Positions 7,444-14,904 of a DNA stretch of 61,057 bases are shown here, in pieces. Both the position numbers and the translations under genes were made by a program. Position 1 is the first letter of the stretch. Every line of letters starts with the position of its first letter. This DNA comes from Beijerinckiaceae bacterium (GTDB taxonomy: Bacteria; Pseudomonadota; Alphaproteobacteria; Rhizobiales; Beijerinckiaceae): assembly GCA_019745195.1 (NCBI GenBank), contig JAIETL010000040.1:1-61057 (forward strand), written 5' to 3'. The notes under the pieces are model-generated. The model was not told where the DNA came from. It saw only the letters and a program-made list of their open reading frames with translations, and searched no databases.

Positions 7444-7976
7444 GGCCGCGCCTCCCATGCGCTCGCATCCTGTGCGGGAGCCGCCGGCCTCATCTGCGCG
7501 ATCTCGGCGAGCGTCTGCCTAAGGGTCGCTTCCAGAGCCCCCATGAGGCTCTTGGGTTCGCCGCCGCATGCGGCGGCTAGCTGCAGTCCATGTCGATCAG
7601 CCACGCCGATCAGCTTGTCGCGGATGGTCCGGCTGAACGCTGCTATAGCCCGCGTCATATCACGCCGGTCGACCGTCTCGGCCGCCAGCACGGAAATGCG
7701 CTGATGCAGAAGCTCGATTTCGGCCTCTAGCTTTTTGTCCCTGAGAGCCGCAGTCGCCAAAGCCGAGTGCGACGCCTCGGGCGTGGAAGCCGTAGCCGGG
7801 CGGCCGCGTCCGCCCGAGCGGACCTTGCTGCCGTCGCGCGTCAGTTTCCAGCGCTCGACCTGAGTCGTCGGATCGATCGATCCGTCATCGCTTACGATGA
7901 TCCGGCCGCGCTTGATGCCGCGCCTCACGACCCCTTCGTTGACGCCGATTTCGGCCGCAAACTCACTGATGTTCAT
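7440..7976 (-). CDS. Nu1-like small terminase subunit (TerS)
   Basis: A 178-aa protein. The N-terminus MNISEFAAEIGVNEGVVRRG is a MerR/Nu1-type winged helix-turn-helix, followed by a recognition and wing region ending near WKLTRDGS, a Gly/Arg linker, and a long coiled coil (LRDKKLEAEIELLHQRISVL). This is the layout of lambda Nu1-type small terminases and similar phage DNA-packaging proteins. No large terminase is present in the element. In Gram-negative PICIs a satellite TerS redirects the helper's TerL to satellite DNA; the same job is inferred here. It opens the coupled chain that leads to the tape measure. Confidence 0.75.
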   Translation of the reverse strand: MNISEFAAEIGVNEGVVRRGIKRGRIIVSDDGSIDPTTQVERWKLTRDGSKVRSGGRGRPATASTPEASHSALATAALRDKKLEAEIELLHQRISVLAAETVDRRDMTRAIAAFSRTIRDKLIGVADRHGLQLAAACGGEPKSLMGALEATLRQTLAEIAQMRPAAPAQDASAWEARP

Positions 7977-8036
7977 GATCTTGATCCTCGGTCGCGCGCG
8001 TGCGCGGAAGTAGGAATTTCGTCCTCAAATTCTGAG

Positions 8037-8237
8037 CTAGACGTTGTTGGAACAACGCGGCGGCGCACCTCCGCATCGGGGTGGGGTGCCGCCGGAGGAC
8101 CCGTTGGGGTGGGGGTGCCTGCCCCCCGGTGCCCTCGGCCGGGCTCGCGGCGGGGACTGGCATGCCCTCCTGTCCCCGCCGCTGCCGCATCGACGCGTCG
8201 TGACCGCCAAGCCTAACGCGCAGATGATCATCGTCAC
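8037..8237 (-). CDS. Doubtful small Pro/Gly-rich ORF (66 aa)
   Basis: A GTG at 8237 overlaps the preceding gene's TGA (GTGA), which would suit this coupled operon. The peptide begins with a hydrophobic run (MIICALGLAV) and then becomes Pro/Gly/Arg-rich, as expected for random GC-rich DNA. The region 7977-8233 holds no better gene. It may be a leader or spacer rather than a protein. Confidence 0.25.
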   Translation of the reverse strand: MTMIICALGLAVTTRRCGSGGDRRACQSPPRARPRAPGGRHPHPNGSSGGTPPRCGGAPPRCSNNV

Positions 8238-8809
8238 GCGTCCGCCAGGGTGCGAAGTTCTGCATCAGGCGCGAGCAGCACGGAAGGATCAGCGCCGACG
8301 CGACGGGCTGCGGACAGGCCCGATGCCTCAAGCTGCCTGATCAGAAGCTCTTCGGAGGCCGCGAGTCCGCGAGCCTCGGCGCTCAGCTTCTCGATGATCC
8401 TGTTCCGCTGGTCGTCACTCAACGGAGTCAGACCGGAATCGCTGCCCGCTGCGATAGCCTCGCGGGTCAAGCCGGCGATCGCGGCATCGCGCGACAACAA
8501 GCAGGCGAACTCGAAGCTCTTGATCGTTTCGGCCGAGACGGACGCCGTGTTCGGATTGAATCGGTCGTGGGGCAGAGCCAGCACGTCCAGCAAGCCGCCC
8601 CTTGCCCGGACGGTCGCGATCACTTCGTCGACCAGAACACGGCAACGGAGTCCGATCGTCGCAGGATCTGCCGGCGCTTGTTCAGCTTCGCCGATGAGGC
8701 GTTCGCAGTCGGCGATCCGGGCCCGCAGGCCGGCGAGGTCGTTTGCGCTTCGGTCGGTGGCACTACGGAGAGTGTTCAGGAGGGTGGAGAGGTTGGATTT
8801 GACGGACAT
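8234..8809 (-). CDS. Hypothetical coiled-coil protein (191 aa)
   Basis: The start MSVKSNLSTLLNTLRS at 8809 is preferred over an upstream Met at 8845 because it leaves 7 bases after the previous stop. The protein is acidic and helical throughout (LAGLRARIADCERLIGEAEQ) and has no recognised domain or membrane helix. The central segment FEFACLLSRDAAIAGLTREA looks like a compact helical pair. It lies between the origin-like region and the TerS gene; a role in replication control or packaging is possible but unsupported. Confidence 0.55.
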   Translation of the reverse strand: MSVKSNLSTLLNTLRSATDRSANDLAGLRARIADCERLIGEAEQAPADPATIGLRCRVLVDEVIATVRARGGLLDVLALPHDRFNPNTASVSAETIKSFEFACLLSRDAAIAGLTREAIAAGSDSGLTPLSDDQRNRIIEKLSAEARGLAASEELLIRQLEASGLSAARRVGADPSVLLAPDAELRTLADA

Positions 8810-8816
8810 GGCAGCC

Positions 8817-9140
8817 TCAGAGGGGGAAGCCGCGAGAGGCGGCATAGTCGGTGCAGAGGCGAGCGACTTGCCCGGCAGGGCGGGCCTCGGCGGCGATGCG
8901 GTTGTGCTCGGCTTCGGCCTCGCGGACGGCTATCTCGGCTGCCTCGACGGCGGCGGCGGCGCGAGCGTGGCCCGCCTCGGCTTCGTGGCCCCGCCAGCGG
9001 CTCAGTTCATCGCGAGCCTGTCGCAAGGCGTGCCGGCAGTCGCGGACGCGCTCCGAAGCGCTGGACGCGGCCCCCATCGCGGCGTCGCCGGCAGCGACGA
9101 TGCGGCGTAGGCGGCTGCGATCAATGCTGAGGGTGGTCAT
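8817..9140 (-). CDS. Hypothetical coiled-coil protein (107 aa)
   Basis: The start MTTLSIDRSRLRRIVAAGDA at 9140 is used; the extension to 9377 reads through the structured intergenic repeats and lacks coding character. The product is one long Ala/Glu/Arg helix (RVRDCRHALRQARDELSRWR) typical of a coiled coil, ending YAASRGFPL. Its start lies beside an inverted-repeat region (9143-9217), so initiation could be controlled by RNA structure. Family is not recognised. Confidence 0.5.
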   Translation of the reverse strand: MTTLSIDRSRLRRIVAAGDAAMGAASSASERVRDCRHALRQARDELSRWRGHEAEAGHARAAAAVEAAEIAVREAEAEHNRIAAEARPAGQVARLCTDYAASRGFPL

Positions 9141-9142
9141 GA

Positions 9143-9217
9143 GGCAATATCCCGTTCTTGTTTCGTGAGGGAGTATTGCCGGGACATTGGGCAAAATCGA
9201 TACAGGTTTTGCCCAAT
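9143..9217. repeat. Nested inverted repeats between two element genes
   Basis: ATTGGGCAAAA (9186-9196) pairs perfectly with TTTTGCCCAAT (9207-9217) across a 10-base loop. Next to it GGCAATA (9143-9149) pairs with TATTGCC (9174-9180). The first hairpin overlaps the stop of the 199-aa gene and the second lies just upstream of the next start (9140). There is no T-run, so this looks more like an operator or translational control hairpin than a classic terminator. Confidence 0.5.
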
Positions 9218-9816
9218 CAATTCGGAGCGATATCTGTGCGGATTGTCCGATCAGATGGTATTCCACCAGAGAATATGATCGCGTCGCAGATGCGGTCTTT
9301 AGCCCTGCTTCCGGTGGATAGGGCAGGATTACCGCCACGCCGGACAAGGTCCGCCCTGATGGCTCGTGAGGCCGCACGCTCGGTCATCGCGGCAAAGGCT
9401 TGGCCATGCAGTGCGCGGAGCGCGCGACGGCGCAGTATGCGGTGCTCGCAAGGGGAATGCAGGGCTTCGGCCTGCGCGATCAGCAATCGGCGGCGCTCGG
9501 CGTCCGCGTCCTGAACTCGGTCTAGTAGCCACTCGCGCTCGGCATCGCGACTGGCTTTGTCGAATTCGTCGACGAGGCCGCTGGACCGGCGCGGCGGGGC
9601 GGCCGGTGCTGCAGCGACCGGAGCCGGCGCGGGCGAAGCGCCACGCGCGGCGAGCGCGAACAGCGCCGCGAGGGCTTCGCGTCCGTCCGCCATCGCGGCA
9701 TCGATGAGGCGCTGAAAGCCAGGCGAGTCCGGCCGCCACTCGGGAAGCGGGCCGACGAGTTCGGCGACGATGTGCCGGGGCCGCTCGGGAGCGTCGTTTG
9801 AACGAGAATGATCCAT
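9217..9816 (-). CDS. Hypothetical protein (199 aa) next to the origin-like repeat
   Basis: Residues about 1-60 appear folded (HIVAELVGPLPEWRPDSPGF), followed by an Ala/Pro-rich linker and a charged helical part with LLIAQAEALHSPCEHRILRR. There is no recognised catalytic motif. The gene starts 21 bases from the first iteron of the inverted-repeat origin and is transcribed away from it, so it could encode a replication accessory or copy-control protein. This is position-based inference only. Confidence 0.5.
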   Translation of the reverse strand: MDHSRSNDAPERPRHIVAELVGPLPEWRPDSPGFQRLIDAAMADGREALAALFALAARGASPAPAPVAAAPAAPPRRSSGLVDEFDKASRDAEREWLLDRVQDADAERRRLLIAQAEALHSPCEHRILRRRALRALHGQAFAAMTERAASRAIRADLVRRGGNPALSTGSRAKDRICDAIIFSGGIPSDRTIRTDIAPN

Positions 9817-9836
9817 CTCACCCCGGCTTTCTGATC

Positions 9837-10069
9837 AAGTGTAGGCCTAGTGCTGCCTTAGTGCTTGTCTAGTGTAGCCTAAGTCATTGAAAGTGTTGAG
9901 AGTGTAGGGTCACCCATTGATAACAACCTATACGCAAGGCTTGTGTTTGCAGAACGCAAACAGAATGATTTCTATATCTATATTGACCGCCTGCAAGGCT
10001 ACACTCTCAACACTTTCAATGACTTAGGCTACACTAGAGCAGCACTAGGGCAGCACTGAGCCAGCACCA
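9837..10069. other. Probable replication origin: iterons in a long inverted repeat
   Basis: The 37 bases at 9870-9906 are the exact reverse complement of 10000-10036. Outside these arms lie tandem 11-bp iterons: TAGTGCTGCCT (9848-9858), TAGTGCTTGTC (9859-9869), TAGTGTAGCCT (9870-9880) and a degenerate one at 9837-9847, mirrored at 10026-10069. The 93-bp centre (9907-9999) is AT-rich and contains a GTTTGC/GCAAAC hairpin. It abuts the primase-helicase gene end. P4-type elements replicate from iteron-bearing sites bound by their alpha protein, so this is the likely origin. Confidence 0.7.
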
Positions 10070-10089
10070 ACCGGCGCCGGCATCTGCAG

Positions 10090-12576
10090 TCATGGATAGG
10101 AGTCCGCCAACACAACTCCGACCGCGATACGCCCGGAAGCATGGCGAGGCAGTTCGCGCACGCCTTTGACGGTCTCCAGCTTCTTTTTGAACTGGCCTGG
10201 ATCGATGACGGCATTCTCGCGATAGCCCTCATCAACGCTCCAGCGCTTGAAGTCGTCTCGTAAGGCGCTCACCTTCATCCAACCGCCGGCGGGGGGCGTC
10301 TCGACGACCTTGAGGCGAGCGACGGCCCATTCCTGCATAGGTTCGTCATGCAGCCATTCTGCCAGCGCCGTCTTGGATGAGTGCGGCTCGGTGTAGACCT
10401 TGTTCTTCACAAGGCGCGCCGCCCCCATGACGGCCAGGCCGAGCAGATTTTCCAGTTCCTCAGAAGCGATGCGCTCCGCGATCCCGGCGATGATTTCCCC
10501 CTTGGGAATCGGCCGCGAGAACGGAACGACGACAAGCCGGCGCTGTAGGCCTCGATCAAGCCCGCCTCCGAAACGTGGCAGCGCGTTCGTTGTGAAGCAG
10601 TGGAACGCCGCCGGGCGGAACGTGACGGCAGATGCGCGGACATCCCGGCCGGTCATAGGATCGCCGGTCACTGCGGCCTTTAGGGCCTCACCCGCGACCG
10701 ACGCACCGCCCAACTCATCGGCGACGTTTGCGGCGCAGCCCGCCAAGTGAACGACACGCCGCTCATCCGACATCGCAGACGGCGAGATAGAGCAAGTCGC
10801 GCCCTGGGGCAGAAGGGCCGCGAATAGCGCGGCAATACTGGATTTGCCGTTGGAGGCAGTTGCGCCAAAAAGGATGAGCGCCTTCGGTTGGGCTACCCGC
10901 GTCGCCATGCCCGCCGCAGCCGCACCAAGCGCTTCGGCTATCAGCCGAACCTTGTCGGGCGCATCATGGTCATCATGGAACGCTCCTGCGAATAGGCGTT
11001 GAAGCAGGCTACCAGGCGGGGGATCGGTCGGGGTCAACAGCACGTCGAAATCGGCGTCGATCACGAAGCGACGACGGTGGTCGGGAGCATGCGGGACCGT
11101 CACTACGCGTCCATCGGGCGCGAAAGTGATCAAGCAGTTCTTGGCGGGTATGCCTTGAGCCGGGGTGTCGAAGAAATGTGGATCGCCTGCCGTCACAGCC
11201 AACTCGCGCAATATCCCATCGATCATTCGGCTGGACAGTTTTAGGACTTTGCCCGAGCGCCCTCCGCCGTCGATGTCGGCGCCATCCAATATGTGGATGG
11301 TGCGGCGCATGTGGTCTCGGTCGATCGGTCGCCAACAACGCCCATCGAAACTCCAGAATTCTCCTTCGGCATAGATCAAGGAACCGAGATCGCGCAGAAC
11401 CACGTCGTGAAACGCGCGAGCAATCTCGACTTCCGAACCTCGATCGAATCCCTGAGAGCGCAGTTTCAAGGCCAGAACTTCTGAAAGTTCCGGGGATCGC
11501 GGCAGTTTGGGTTCCGGAAGAACGGGCACGTCATTGGGGCGCTCGACGTGCCGGCGCGGGTCCGTGTGGTTTTCGATGTCTTCCGGGCGCTGCGCCGCTG
11601 CGAAGCACGCCGCGACAGACTCGAGGTTCCCGCGCAGCGCGGCAAGGTCATTGAAGTCGGTCGGCGTGCCGCCGCCGGGCAACTCGGCCTCGCGCTCGAA
11701 TTCCGGCCACGCCACGAGCCCGTCAACGGTCGCCGCCGCCTCGCACGCCTTCGTCATGCCAGGGTTCGGGACGGGCTTCATCGTCAGCCGGTCATTATCC
11801 GCGCCCATGACGATTTCGTGCGCCGGATACTTGCGCTTGATCGCCTTGGCGACCGCCATGAGGTTGCCGGAGTCGAACGCGATGACCGTGCAAAGCCCGG
11901 TCGCCTTGTGGATGGTCCCGGCCGTGCTGAACCCCTCGGCGATGACGATGGTCGGCGTCAGCTTGCCGATGCTGTGATAGTGCCCGGCCTTGTTCGTGCC
12001 CTTGATGAAATGCTTCGTCCCGTCCGGCGCGATCGTCTGGACGCTGTGAAGCGTGCCGTCCGGCCCCTTGATGGGGTTTACCAAGACGCCGGCTTTTGCG
12101 GTGCGCTTGGGGCGCTCGTCGTCGGCGACCTCATAGCGGACATCGGTCTTAAGCTGGCGGGCGTTGGGCAGCCCCGCGATGCCCTTGGCGACCAGATAGG
12201 GATGGTCTGCGTCAGCCGGCCCGCAGGCCGCCAGAATGGCAGCGGCGGCCGAGCGCGCCATCTCGTGCGCTCGGGCTGTCACTGCCTCACGTTCCTGCTT
12301 GGACCGCTCCATGCGCTCGCGCAGCACATTGCGTTCCTCGGGCGTCATCCGCTCGGGCTTGTCGATGGTCCATGACTGACTGATGCCAAGGCGATACGAA
12401 CCAAAGTGACCGGACTCAGGCGCGTCGGAGTGGAACGTCAGGAATCCATTCTTCGTCCCCTTGCGGTCGCCCTCGACATAGAAGCGCTGCAGCTTGCCGT
12501 CGCCCGTCAGCTTGTCGGGCGTGCGGATTCCGGCTGCGGCCATCGCGCCAAGGAAAGCGGAAAAGGGGTCGCTCAT
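10090..12576 (-). CDS. P4-type primase-helicase (Toprim plus SF3 helicase)
   Basis: An 828-aa protein. Residues about 208-310 form a Toprim primase domain: VIAEGFSTAG with Glu214, GADND at 258-262 and DFND at 307-310. Residues about 480-700 form a D5/P4-like SF3 helicase with Walker A GATASNGKSS (571-580) and an acidic ADEL (619-622). The C-terminus looks like a winged helix (WMKVSALRDDFKRWSVDEGY), as in origin-binding P4 alpha (about 777 aa). It would prime and unwind element DNA after excision. It overlaps the preceding zinc-ribbon gene by ATGA and ends 21 bases from the iteron repeat. Confidence 0.92.
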   Translation of the reverse strand: MSDPFSAFLGAMAAAGIRTPDKLTGDGKLQRFYVEGDRKGTKNGFLTFHSDAPESGHFGSYRLGISQSWTIDKPERMTPEERNVLRERMERSKQEREAVTARAHEMARSAAAAILAACGPADADHPYLVAKGIAGLPNARQLKTDVRYEVADDERPKRTAKAGVLVNPIKGPDGTLHSVQTIAPDGTKHFIKGTNKAGHYHSIGKLTPTIVIAEGFSTAGTIHKATGLCTVIAFDSGNLMAVAKAIKRKYPAHEIVMGADNDRLTMKPVPNPGMTKACEAAATVDGLVAWPEFEREAELPGGGTPTDFNDLAALRGNLESVAACFAAAQRPEDIENHTDPRRHVERPNDVPVLPEPKLPRSPELSEVLALKLRSQGFDRGSEVEIARAFHDVVLRDLGSLIYAEGEFWSFDGRCWRPIDRDHMRRTIHILDGADIDGGGRSGKVLKLSSRMIDGILRELAVTAGDPHFFDTPAQGIPAKNCLITFAPDGRVVTVPHAPDHRRRFVIDADFDVLLTPTDPPPGSLLQRLFAGAFHDDHDAPDKVRLIAEALGAAAAGMATRVAQPKALILFGATASNGKSSIAALFAALLPQGATCSISPSAMSDERRVVHLAGCAANVADELGGASVAGEALKAAVTGDPMTGRDVRASAVTFRPAAFHCFTTNALPRFGGGLDRGLQRRLVVVPFSRPIPKGEIIAGIAERIASEELENLLGLAVMGAARLVKNKVYTEPHSSKTALAEWLHDEPMQEWAVARLKVVETPPAGGWMKVSALRDDFKRWSVDEGYRENAVIDPGQFKKKLETVKGVRELPRHASGRIAVGVVLADSYP

Positions 12577-12833
12577 GACCGGCGAACCCGCCCGAGGGTG
12601 ACGGTTTTCAGGCCGTCAGGACAGCGCGCCATGCGCGTCCGGTTGCCTCGAATCGCCAGCATGCTTGGCGTCAGGTGAGAACGACCACAATGCGGGCACT
12701 GATAGAGATCAAAATACGGGCTATCGGTCGAGTATAATTCGACGATGGGCGCGCCGAAGTCACTGACTTCCTCAAGCGAAATGTTTGCGAGATGCAAACA
12801 GTGCTTGCGCTTATACAGATTCGTGATAGACAT
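12573..12833 (-). CDS. Small zinc-ribbon protein (86 aa)
   Basis: The start MSITNLYKRKHCLHLANISL at 12833 is used; the extension to 13034 would read through the terminator hairpin. The sequence has CPHC at about residues 47-50, with a further Cys and His (HCLHL; ARCPDG), suggesting a zinc-binding fold. Its stop overlaps the primase start (ATGA 12576-12573). Many P4-like and satellite elements place a small zinc-finger protein before the primase. Specific function is unknown. Confidence 0.6.
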   Translation of the reverse strand: MSITNLYKRKHCLHLANISLEEVSDFGAPIVELYSTDSPYFDLYQCPHCGRSHLTPSMLAIRGNRTRMARCPDGLKTVTLGRVRRS

Positions 12834-12900
12834 GGTCTGCCAATCCAATGTTTCCTTGATCAGCTTTGCCGAGCCGACGATCAAGGTTGAGACGGAAATC

Positions 12901-12937
12901 AGAAAGCCCCGCGAGGCAGCCCCTCGCGGGGCTTTCT
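12901..12937. terminator. Strong hairpin terminator between the AlpA-like and zinc-ribbon genes
   Basis: AGAAAGCCCCGCGAGG (12901-12916) pairs perfectly with 12922-12937 around a 5-base loop, a 16-bp GC-rich stem ending in TTTCT on either strand. It lies just downstream of the AlpA-like gene's stop on the minus strand and would separate it from the replication operon. Confidence 0.75.
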
Positions 12938-12981
12938 CGTGCGCGGCGTGCGCGGCGCGGTTCGGCGGCGCAATGGTCCTG

Positions 12982-13188
12982 TCAGGCGGCGCGGCTATCG
13001 GTAGGTGCGCGCCGGGGAACAGCCGCAGCCTCATCTACGATCCGCTCGTATTCGCTCTCGCGGATGAACGCCCTGCCACCGATCTTGACGATCGTGATCT
13101 CGCCGCGATGGTGCTTGGCGTAGGCGGTCTGCCGGCTGCAATGCAGCCGCTCACAGAACTTGGCGATGGGGATTACGGCCTTAAGCAT
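12982..13188 (-). CDS. AlpA/Xis-like helix-turn-helix protein
   Basis: A 68-aa protein starting MLKAVIPIAKFCERLHCSRQ, with a MerR-type helix-turn-helix (residues about 7-32) and a KIGGRAFIRESEYERIV wing typical of AlpA-like and excisionase DNA-binding proteins. In P4-like satellites AlpA activates integrase or late genes and promotes excision. The gene lies between the integrase and the replication module, bounded by a terminator downstream and a 264-bp intergenic region upstream. A direct role in excision is inferred. Confidence 0.75.
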   Translation of the reverse strand: MLKAVIPIAKFCERLHCSRQTAYAKHHRGEITIVKIGGRAFIRESEYERIVDEAAAVPRRAPTDSRAA

Positions 13189-13452
13189 TGGGGTCGCCCT
13201 CGTTGTCGATGGCGATGATTATGGACCCTACCTATGTCCAATCTGTTGCCCGGCGTCAGTATCAATCCCACCGCGTCAAGCATTCCATACGCGAATGAGC
13301 CCGAATATGCGCTACGTATATGACTTCCGTAGGGCTCAATATTGACGCAGATTGATGCAATACGACGTCAATTGCGCGCTGTGCAGAATTTCTTATTCAA
13401 ATCAGGAGCTTGCCGTTCTTGCCGTCTCAGCGTCAGAATGTCGCGGCTTGCT
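13189..13452. promoter_or_regulatory. Intergenic region between integrase and AlpA-like gene
   Basis: The 264 bp hold no gene. They are more AT-rich than their surroundings and contain an inverted repeat, TTGACG at 13342-13347 with CGTCAA at 13366-13371. The second arm reads TTGACG on the minus strand and could be a -35 box for the AlpA-like gene, though no clear -10 box is seen at normal spacing. A likely operator-promoter region. Confidence 0.35.
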
Positions 13453-14682
13453 TTAGCCCCTGCGTATCTGAATGACGTTACCGGCAGCGCTCTCGTCGCA
13501 ATAGTCGCTCCAAGCTGACATAAGGGCACGCCTCTTTTCAAATAGGTCGCCACGCCGATAGGCGGCCTCGGCCTTGTTGCCGATGGTGTGCGCAAGGGCT
13601 GATTCGCAGACCTCATTTGCAAAGGGCGTGCATTCGGCCGCCCAGTCTCGAAACGTCGATCGAAAACCATGAACGGTGATGTCGGGGCGACCCATTCGGC
13701 GCAGCAACATCTCCATGCTCATGCCCGACAAAGGGCGACCTGATTTCAGTCCGGGGAACACATACGACGATCCGTCGTCCCCTTCCGGCCGCAATGCGGC
13801 GAGTTCGCTCAAGATATCGCAGGCCCGCTTTGCCAGCGGCACCCGATGCTCACGCCGGGCCTTCATCCGTCCGGCTGGCACAGTCCACAGAGTCTTCGCC
13901 AAATCGATCTCGCGCCACTGCGCGCCTAGAACCTCACCCGTCCGTCCAGCGGTCAAAATGGTGAATTCCAGAGCAAGGCTCGCCAAGGAACTCCGGGCGC
14001 GCAACTTTGCCACAAATCCGGAAATCTGATCGTAGTCCAAGGCCGCATGGCGTCCACGGGTGAGACGTTGGCGCTTGCTTAGAAGTTGATCGAGATGTCC
14101 GCGCCAGCGCGCCGGGTTCTCCCACGGCGAAGAGATCAAGCCCTTGGCCTTAGCGGCACTCAAGATGCGTTCGATGCGACCTCTAAGCCTCGACGCGGTT
14201 TCCGGCTTCGTCTGCCAGAGCGGCTGCAAGATTTCGAGGATATCGGTGGTCGAGATTTCGTCCAGCGCCTTATCCCGCAGAGGGACCGCGTAGGTCGTAA
14301 GCGTGTTCGTCCATTGCTGGCGATGCTTGGGGTTTGAAAATCCTTCGACCAGACTTGCGACGAGCGAGTCAGCGAACGCGCCGAAGTTCGGCCGCTCTGG
14401 CTCGGCTACGGGTTCGGTTCGCTTCACGGCAAGCGGGTCTTGCCCGTCCGCCAAAAGATCACGAGCCGCCTGCGCGCGCTCCCGCGCCTTGGCCAAGCTA
14501 ACATCGCGGGCGCTGCCGAGCCCCATTTCGCGAAGCTTGCCGTTCTGCCGAAACAGGAATGTCCAACGCCTCCCTCCATTGGGCGAGATGGAGAGATACA
14601 GCCCGGCGCCATCGCCGTGCCGGCCGGCTTCAGTCGCGGTCGCTACGAACCTCGCTGACAGTTTGTGCATCGCCCTGGCCAT
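13453..14682 (-). CDS. int: Tyrosine integrase, P4/DUF4102 type
   Basis: A 409-aa protein. The N-terminal DUF4102 arm-binding domain begins KLSARFVATATEAGRHGDGAG. A core SAM-like domain follows, then the catalytic domain with Arg in TAGRTGEVLGAQW, the His-x-x-Arg of HGFRSTFRDW, His in LAHTIGN, and the Tyr nucleophile in EAAYRRGD. It catalyses site-specific integration into tRNA-Ser. An upstream TTG at 14721 would add MLGQVLGQRLGQV, but that repetitive peptide is only the translation of arm-type DNA repeats, so the ATG at 14682 (or 14670) is preferred. It sits 180 bp from attR. Confidence 0.95.
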   Translation of the reverse strand: MARAMHKLSARFVATATEAGRHGDGAGLYLSISPNGGRRWTFLFRQNGKLREMGLGSARDVSLAKARERAQAARDLLADGQDPLAVKRTEPVAEPERPNFGAFADSLVASLVEGFSNPKHRQQWTNTLTTYAVPLRDKALDEISTTDILEILQPLWQTKPETASRLRGRIERILSAAKAKGLISSPWENPARWRGHLDQLLSKRQRLTRGRHAALDYDQISGFVAKLRARSSLASLALEFTILTAGRTGEVLGAQWREIDLAKTLWTVPAGRMKARREHRVPLAKRACDILSELAALRPEGDDGSSYVFPGLKSGRPLSGMSMEMLLRRMGRPDITVHGFRSTFRDWAAECTPFANEVCESALAHTIGNKAEAAYRRGDLFEKRRALMSAWSDYCDESAAGNVIQIRRG

Positions 14683-14686
14683 GACC

Positions 14687-14719
14687 TGTCCCAATCTCTG
14701 CCCTAACACCTGCCCCAAC
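14687..14719 (+). promoter_or_regulatory. Right integrase arm-type sites (three repeats)
   Basis: TGTCCCAAT (14687-14695), TGCCCTAAC (14699-14707) and TGCCCCAAC (14711-14719) are spaced exactly 12 bp apart. The central one is identical to the two left-end repeats (381-401). Location directly upstream of int suggests integrase autoregulation as well as recombination. Confidence 0.6.
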
Positions 14720-14860
14720 AAGAGCGCTTGTTTGTAGCATACGGGACTTGACAGAGGAAGACAGGTGCTCGCGAGGGATCAGCCTAATGCGTTGAAAAAT
14801 CGTCGCTATATAACTGATCGCCTGACTGCATCTGACGCCTCAGGACGATAGTTCGGCGGA

Positions 14861-14874
14861 CTCCGTCTCCGCCA
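14861..14874 (+). repeat. attR core: 14-bp direct repeat
   Basis: CTCCGTCTCCGCCA repeats the last 14 bases of tRNA-Ser (324-337). Excision between the copies would restore a chromosome in which the tRNA is followed by TTTTATCTC and the MaoC gene. Confidence 0.88.
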
Positions 14875-14904
14875 TTTTATCTCTTGGTTCAGGACCAAAA
14901 TCGG

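Larger units (their letters stand above)
338..14874. mobile_element. Integrated phage-satellite-like element (about 14.5 kb)
   Basis: The element lies between the tRNA-Ser 3' end and a 14-bp repeat of it. Gene content from the right is tyrosine integrase, AlpA-like protein, zinc ribbon, P4-type primase-helicase, iteron origin, unknown genes, Nu1-like TerS, short coupled genes, tape measure, winged-helix protein, then cargo. It has no large terminase, portal, major capsid, tail tube, baseplate or lysis gene, yet the reading frames are intact and many are coupled by ATGA overlaps. That favours a helper-dependent satellite over a decayed prophage. Flanking DNA is ordinary chromosome. Confidence 0.85.

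Noticed and set aside
7963..8331. 122-aa minus-strand ORF
   Set aside because: It overlaps the end of the better-supported 191-aa gene in another frame and has random Pro/Arg-rich composition.
14683..14721. N-terminal extension of the integrase from a TTG start
   Set aside because: The added repeats (LGQ units) are the translation of 12-bp-spaced arm-type DNA sites also present at the opposite end of the element; family members start near the KLSARFV block.
338..14874. Degenerate complete prophage
   Set aside because: Missing virion modules could suggest decay, but the remaining genes are intact, coupled, and arranged around a P4-type replication module and TerS, which fits a satellite better. 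This remains the main alternative.
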